This document shows positions 61,643-64,000 of a DNA stretch of 64,000 nucleotides, piece by piece. Below the pieces are notes generated by a model, which saw only the letters and a list, made by a program, of their open reading frames with translations, did no database searches and was not told where the DNA came from. Made by a program: the position numbers and the translations under genes. The DNA lies in assembly GCA_963792175.1 (NCBI GenBank), contig CAWBVG010000055.1, positions 12,649 to 76,648 on the forward strand. The letters run 5' to 3'. This DNA is from CAWBVG01 sp963792175. Its GTDB lineage: Bacteria; Acidobacteriota; Vicinamibacteria; Vicinamibacterales; CAVVIG01. Numbering within the stretch: position 1 is the first letter of the stretch; every line of letters begins with the position of its first letter.

Positions 61643-61718
61643 ACAGGGGCTCGGGGCTCGGGGCTAGCTGTCATCACTTGGTATTCGCCGTAGCTAGGCC
61701 CTAGCCCCTAGCCCCGGT
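61643..61718. repeat. GGGGCTCGGGGCTAG / CTAGCCCCTAGCCCC hairpin
   Basis: The left arm AGGGGCTCGGGGCTCGGGGC + TAGCT (61646-61670) and right arm AGCTAGGCCCTAGCCCCTAG + CCCCGG (61691-61717) can pair. Same word as the repeats near 26.0, 26.6 and 35.7 kb. Upstream of the ABC ATPase gene. Confidence 0.65.
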
Positions 61719-61758
61719 CCCGGCGCCGACTCAGGTTTTTCAAGTGGGAGGTTGTGTA

Positions 61759-62523
61759 ATGCCCTGGTGGCGCAAGCGCGAGGAACAGCCTGGCGGAGAG
61801 GCCGCGGTCGCGGATCCCAGGCTGCCGGTCATCCGCCTGGAGCACGTCACCAAGATCTTCAAGGGCGACGGCGACCAGACGCGGGCCCTCGACGACGTCA
61901 CGCTGGACATCCAGCGCGGCGAGTACGTGGCGGTCTCCGGTCCGTCCGGCTGCGGCAAGTCGACGTTCCTGTCGGTGCTGGCGTTGCTCGACACGCCATC
62001 ATCCGGCCGCTACTGGTTGAACGGTCGGGCGACCGACCGCTTGACGCCAGGCGAAAAGGCGCGCGTGCGGAATCTGGACGTCGGACTGATCTTCCAGAGC
62101 TTCAATCTGATCGGCGACATGACGATCTACGAGAACGTCGAGTATCCGCTGACGCTGCGCGGCGTGGCGCCGGCGGACCGCAAGGCGCGCGTGGAGGCCG
62201 CGCTCGAACGCGTGGGGTTGGCGCCTCGAGCGAAGCAGCGTCCCGGGTCGTTGTCCGGCGGGCACCAGCAGCTGGTCGCGGTCGCGCGGGCGATCACCGG
62301 GCGGCCCGCCATCCTGCTGGCCGACGAGCCGACAGGCAACCTGGATTCGAAGAGCGGCGAGGCGCTGATGCAGATGTTCGGCGAACTGCATGCCGGCGGC
62401 GCCACGGTCTGTATGGCCACGCACGACCCGAGGTGGCTCACGCAGGTGCAGCGGCACATCTATCTGTTCGACGGACGGATGGTGGACAGGGTGACCGCAG
62501 AGGACGCCCAGGGCAGTTGGTGA
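61759..62523 (+). CDS. LolD/MacB-type ABC transporter ATPase
   Basis: 254 residues, intact, with GGGAGG 8 bp before the ATG at 61759. Core motifs: LEHVTKIFKGDGDQTRALDD, Walker A SGPSGCGKSTF, Q-loop GLIFQSFNLIGDMTIYENVE, signature LSGGHQQLVAVARA (His where Gln is usual), Walker B ILLADEPTGNLDSKSGEA, H-loop MATHDPRW. The GNLDS run is typical of ATPases that serve MacB/LolC/ADOP permeases. No permease follows; it could power the ADOP permease encoded at 32981, which is inference. Confidence 0.9.
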   Translation: MPWWRKREEQPGGEAAVADPRLPVIRLEHVTKIFKGDGDQTRALDDVTLDIQRGEYVAVSGPSGCGKSTFLSVLALLDTPSSGRYWLNGRATDRLTPGEKARVRNLDVGLIFQSFNLIGDMTIYENVEYPLTLRGVAPADRKARVEAALERVGLAPRAKQRPGSLSGGHQQLVAVARAITGRPAILLADEPTGNLDSKSGEALMQMFGELHAGGATVCMATHDPRWLTQVQRHIYLFDGRMVDRVTAEDAQGSW

Positions 62524-62556
62524 ATGAGGGAAATGGAGGGTTGGTGACGTGTGGAC

Positions 62557-63534
62557 TCAGCGGACGTCGTTGAGCGACCAGTCGTAGCTCAGAAACCTGA
62601 TGCGAGCCGACGCCTTCCGGGCGAGCGCGGCGGCCTCCGGTGGTCCGAAGCGGATGACGACGCCGCGCACGGCCCGCTCCTTCTCGTCGCCGCCTGCCGG
62701 TGCGAGCGACGCGAAACGCTCCACGAAGTCTTCGCCGTACCAATCGAGGATCCTCGAGACGCGCAGCGTGTCGCCGTCGACGCGCACTCCTTCCGGGCTT
62801 GCCAGATAGCGCCGCGCCGCCTCGTCGAGCTGCGCGTCGAGCGTCTCGGCGCGGTACGGCTCCGGCGGGAGCGGCGGACAGCTGACCGACGCGCAGTTGA
62901 TCGCGAAGTGAATGCGAGGCTCCTTGAGCTCGCGCCTCAGGATCTGGTGCTCGATGTCGTCGAGCGTCACCTCGCGGCCGGCCGCCCGCCAGCGCATCGT
63001 CGTCCACACGCCGTCGATCTGCCGGATGCTGTTTCGCGGCTGGAGTGTCAGCCACGGTGCGCGAATCGGATAGTGATCGACGATCGCGCGAAGCGTGAAC
63101 GCGTTGTAGGCGTTGATCCAGAACGCGAGCCGCTGGTCGCGCGTCCACGCGCGTTCTTCCGCATGCGATGCCTGCGCGAACGCGTCAACGGCTGCGTCGA
63201 GCGCCGCGCGTCTCTTCTTCAGCGCTGAGTAGTCGACTGAGGGCATCCGGACGTGGTCGCGAGTCACCTTAGCATAGCGATCGTACGCGTGATCGAAGCT
63301 GGCCCCGCCAGTGGCCTGTCCACGTTGAACAAGGACCAGATCGCGGAGCGCGGCGCCCGGATGGCAAGGCGCGACGACTGAGAATACCGGGAGTATTTGA
63401 GGGAGGAGCAACGCCGCCAGCCGGGATGCCCCGCCCGCGAGGTGGTCCTTGATCAGCGTGGACAGGCCACTAGGTGCTGCGAGCGCGAAGACGATGAGGA
63501 TCGCCGCTCCCAGAGCGCGCGACGGCCGCGTCAT
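62557..63534 (-). CDS. DUF547 protein with membrane anchor
   Basis: 325 residues. The N-terminal hydrophobic segment (LGAAILIVFALAAPSGLSTL) indicates export or anchoring. The DUF547 core has DQRLAFWINAYNAFTLRAIV, IEHQILRRELKEPRIHFAIN and CASVSCPPLPPEPYRAETLD. The conserved Cys (ASVSCPP) and His (RIHFAIN) suggest a papain-like or glutaredoxin-associated catalytic dyad, not proven. The ATG at 63534 overlaps the upstream gene's stop by four bases (ATGA). Confidence 0.87.
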   Translation of the reverse strand: MTRPSRALGAAILIVFALAAPSGLSTLIKDHLAGGASRLAALLLPQILPVFSVVAPCHPGAALRDLVLVQRGQATGGASFDHAYDRYAKVTRDHVRMPSVDYSALKKRRAALDAAVDAFAQASHAEERAWTRDQRLAFWINAYNAFTLRAIVDHYPIRAPWLTLQPRNSIRQIDGVWTTMRWRAAGREVTLDDIEHQILRRELKEPRIHFAINCASVSCPPLPPEPYRAETLDAQLDEAARRYLASPEGVRVDGDTLRVSRILDWYGEDFVERFASLAPAGGDEKERAVRGVVIRFGPPEAAALARKASARIRFLSYDWSLNDVR

Positions 63535-64000
63535 CGCATCAGCCGGTCCAGCAGGTCCTGCTTGAAGTTCGGCGGCGCCGTCGAACAATAGGTGACGCGC
63601 GCCACGGCGCCGGCCAGATCCCGTGACGCCAGCAGGTACGGCTTGCGATCGACCTGCACTCCCTGCACGCCCGGTTCGGTCACGTCGTCCGGCAGCGTGT
63701 CGATGCGGGCCGGCAATCGCTCGCAGTCAAAGCCGTTCGAGGAAATCGCGTAGGCAACGGCCAGTGTATCGAACGGGTTGAAGCCGTCGACGCCGAACAG
63801 CCGCGTCCACAAGGCGAGCCACGCCCGCGCCGGAGAAGCGAGGGCGCGCGCGGTCGCGGAAGGCGAGGCTGCGAGGCGATCGAGGTCGCTTCCGTTCAGC
63901 CAGATCTTCGAGGAAATCTCGAAGGGCGCCAGCACCACCTCGGTATTCGAGTCGAGTAGCACCTGAAAGCTGCCGGGGTCGAGCTCGAAGTTGAAGTCGC
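63531..64000 (-). CDS. Inosine/uridine-preferring nucleoside hydrolase, C-terminal part
   Basis: The frame runs in from beyond the window end. DFNFELDPGSFQVLLDSNTE then VVLAPFEISSKIWLNGSDL matches the IUNH core, and GVDGFNPFDTLAVAYAI contains the late conserved Asp (D of PFDTLAVA) that binds calcium or ribose. The N-terminal DTDxxxDD motif lies outside. It would hydrolyse ribonucleosides. Translationally coupled to the DUF547 gene by an ATGA overlap. Ends KQDLLDRLMR. Confidence 0.8.
   Translation of the reverse strand, partial: DFNFELDPGSFQVLLDSNTEVVLAPFEISSKIWLNGSDLDRLAASPSATARALASPARAWLALWTRLFGVDGFNPFDTLAVAYAISSNGFDCERLPARIDTLPDDVTEPGVQGVQVDRKPYLLASRDLAGAVARVTYCSTAPPNFKQDLLDRLMR

Overview
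The window is about 65% GC and reads like an Acidobacteriota chromosome, most likely class Vicinamibacteria. That placement is an inference from gene content: an ADOP-type duplicated FtsX permease, an Oar-like TonB-dependent receptor, a DUF5916 outer-membrane protein, DUF4159 and DUF2934 proteins, and the distinctive intergenic repeats. No rRNA or phylogenetic marker is present to settle it. One tRNA (His) is present. I see no CRISPR array, prophage, integrase or IS transposase.

Layout. (1) 1-1.3 kb: a cut-off secreted protein and a periplasmic hypothetical protein. (2) 1.3-11.7 kb, minus strand: a glucuronoxylan/xylose-acid cluster with a large membrane glycosyltransferase-like protein, GH67 alpha-glucuronidase, an FAH-family 2-keto-3-deoxy-sugar-acid dehydratase, a YagF/YjhG-type D-xylonate dehydratase and a DUF2723 membrane protein. 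Adjacent genes overlap or are 9-16 bp apart, as in an operon. (3) 11.7-14.7 kb: a mono-heme (CxxCH) protein, an FAD oxidoreductase and a small acidic protein. (4) 14.8-18.2 kb: bacterial NHEJ genes (LigD with ligase and polymerase domains, and Ku) plus a DUF2934 protein. (5) 18.2-26.0 kb: a trehalose/alpha-glucan operon of glgX, glgE and a treS-maltokinase fusion (the GlgE pathway). (6) 26-31.3 kb: cupin, MsrP-like molybdoenzyme, GrpE, an HD-GYP/GAF/GGDEF protein and a GNAT acetyltransferase. (7) 31.5-42 kb: ExeA-like ATPase, ADOP permease, BON protein, tRNA-His, a diguanylate cyclase, a 1201-residue hybrid kinase and a divergent response regulator. (8) 42-53.5 kb: thioredoxin-like protein, HAD phosphatase, amidohydrolase, metallo-beta-lactamase-fold protein, a PEP-synthase/rifampin-phosphotransferase-like enzyme, a PLP dehydratase and a heterodimeric ABC exporter. 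(9) 53.5-64 kb: outer-membrane receptor, DUF5916 protein, MFS transporter, DinB, a collapsed DUF4159 gene, a LolD-like ATPase, DUF547 and the end of a nucleoside hydrolase.

Two window-wide features matter most. First, many intergenic gaps hold a 40-165 bp element made of a degenerate 6-8 nt word repeated in tandem, often followed by its inverted complement. The word differs from site to site, and several families recur. In at least four places such elements, or REP-like palindromes, lie inside genes at interdomain linkers, and elsewhere they supply protein termini or stop codons. The clearest case is an in-frame heptanucleotide repeat in the PEP-synthase-like gene at 46914-47032.

Second, single-base frameshifts break almost every gene between 1 and 31 kb and again at 52.7-61.3 kb, while about 19 kb between 32.9 and 51.7 kb is intact. 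The breaks fall within recognisable, otherwise continuous families, so I treat most as uncorrected sequencing indels. I give whole-gene coordinates across them, and start or stop positions of those genes are approximate where stated.
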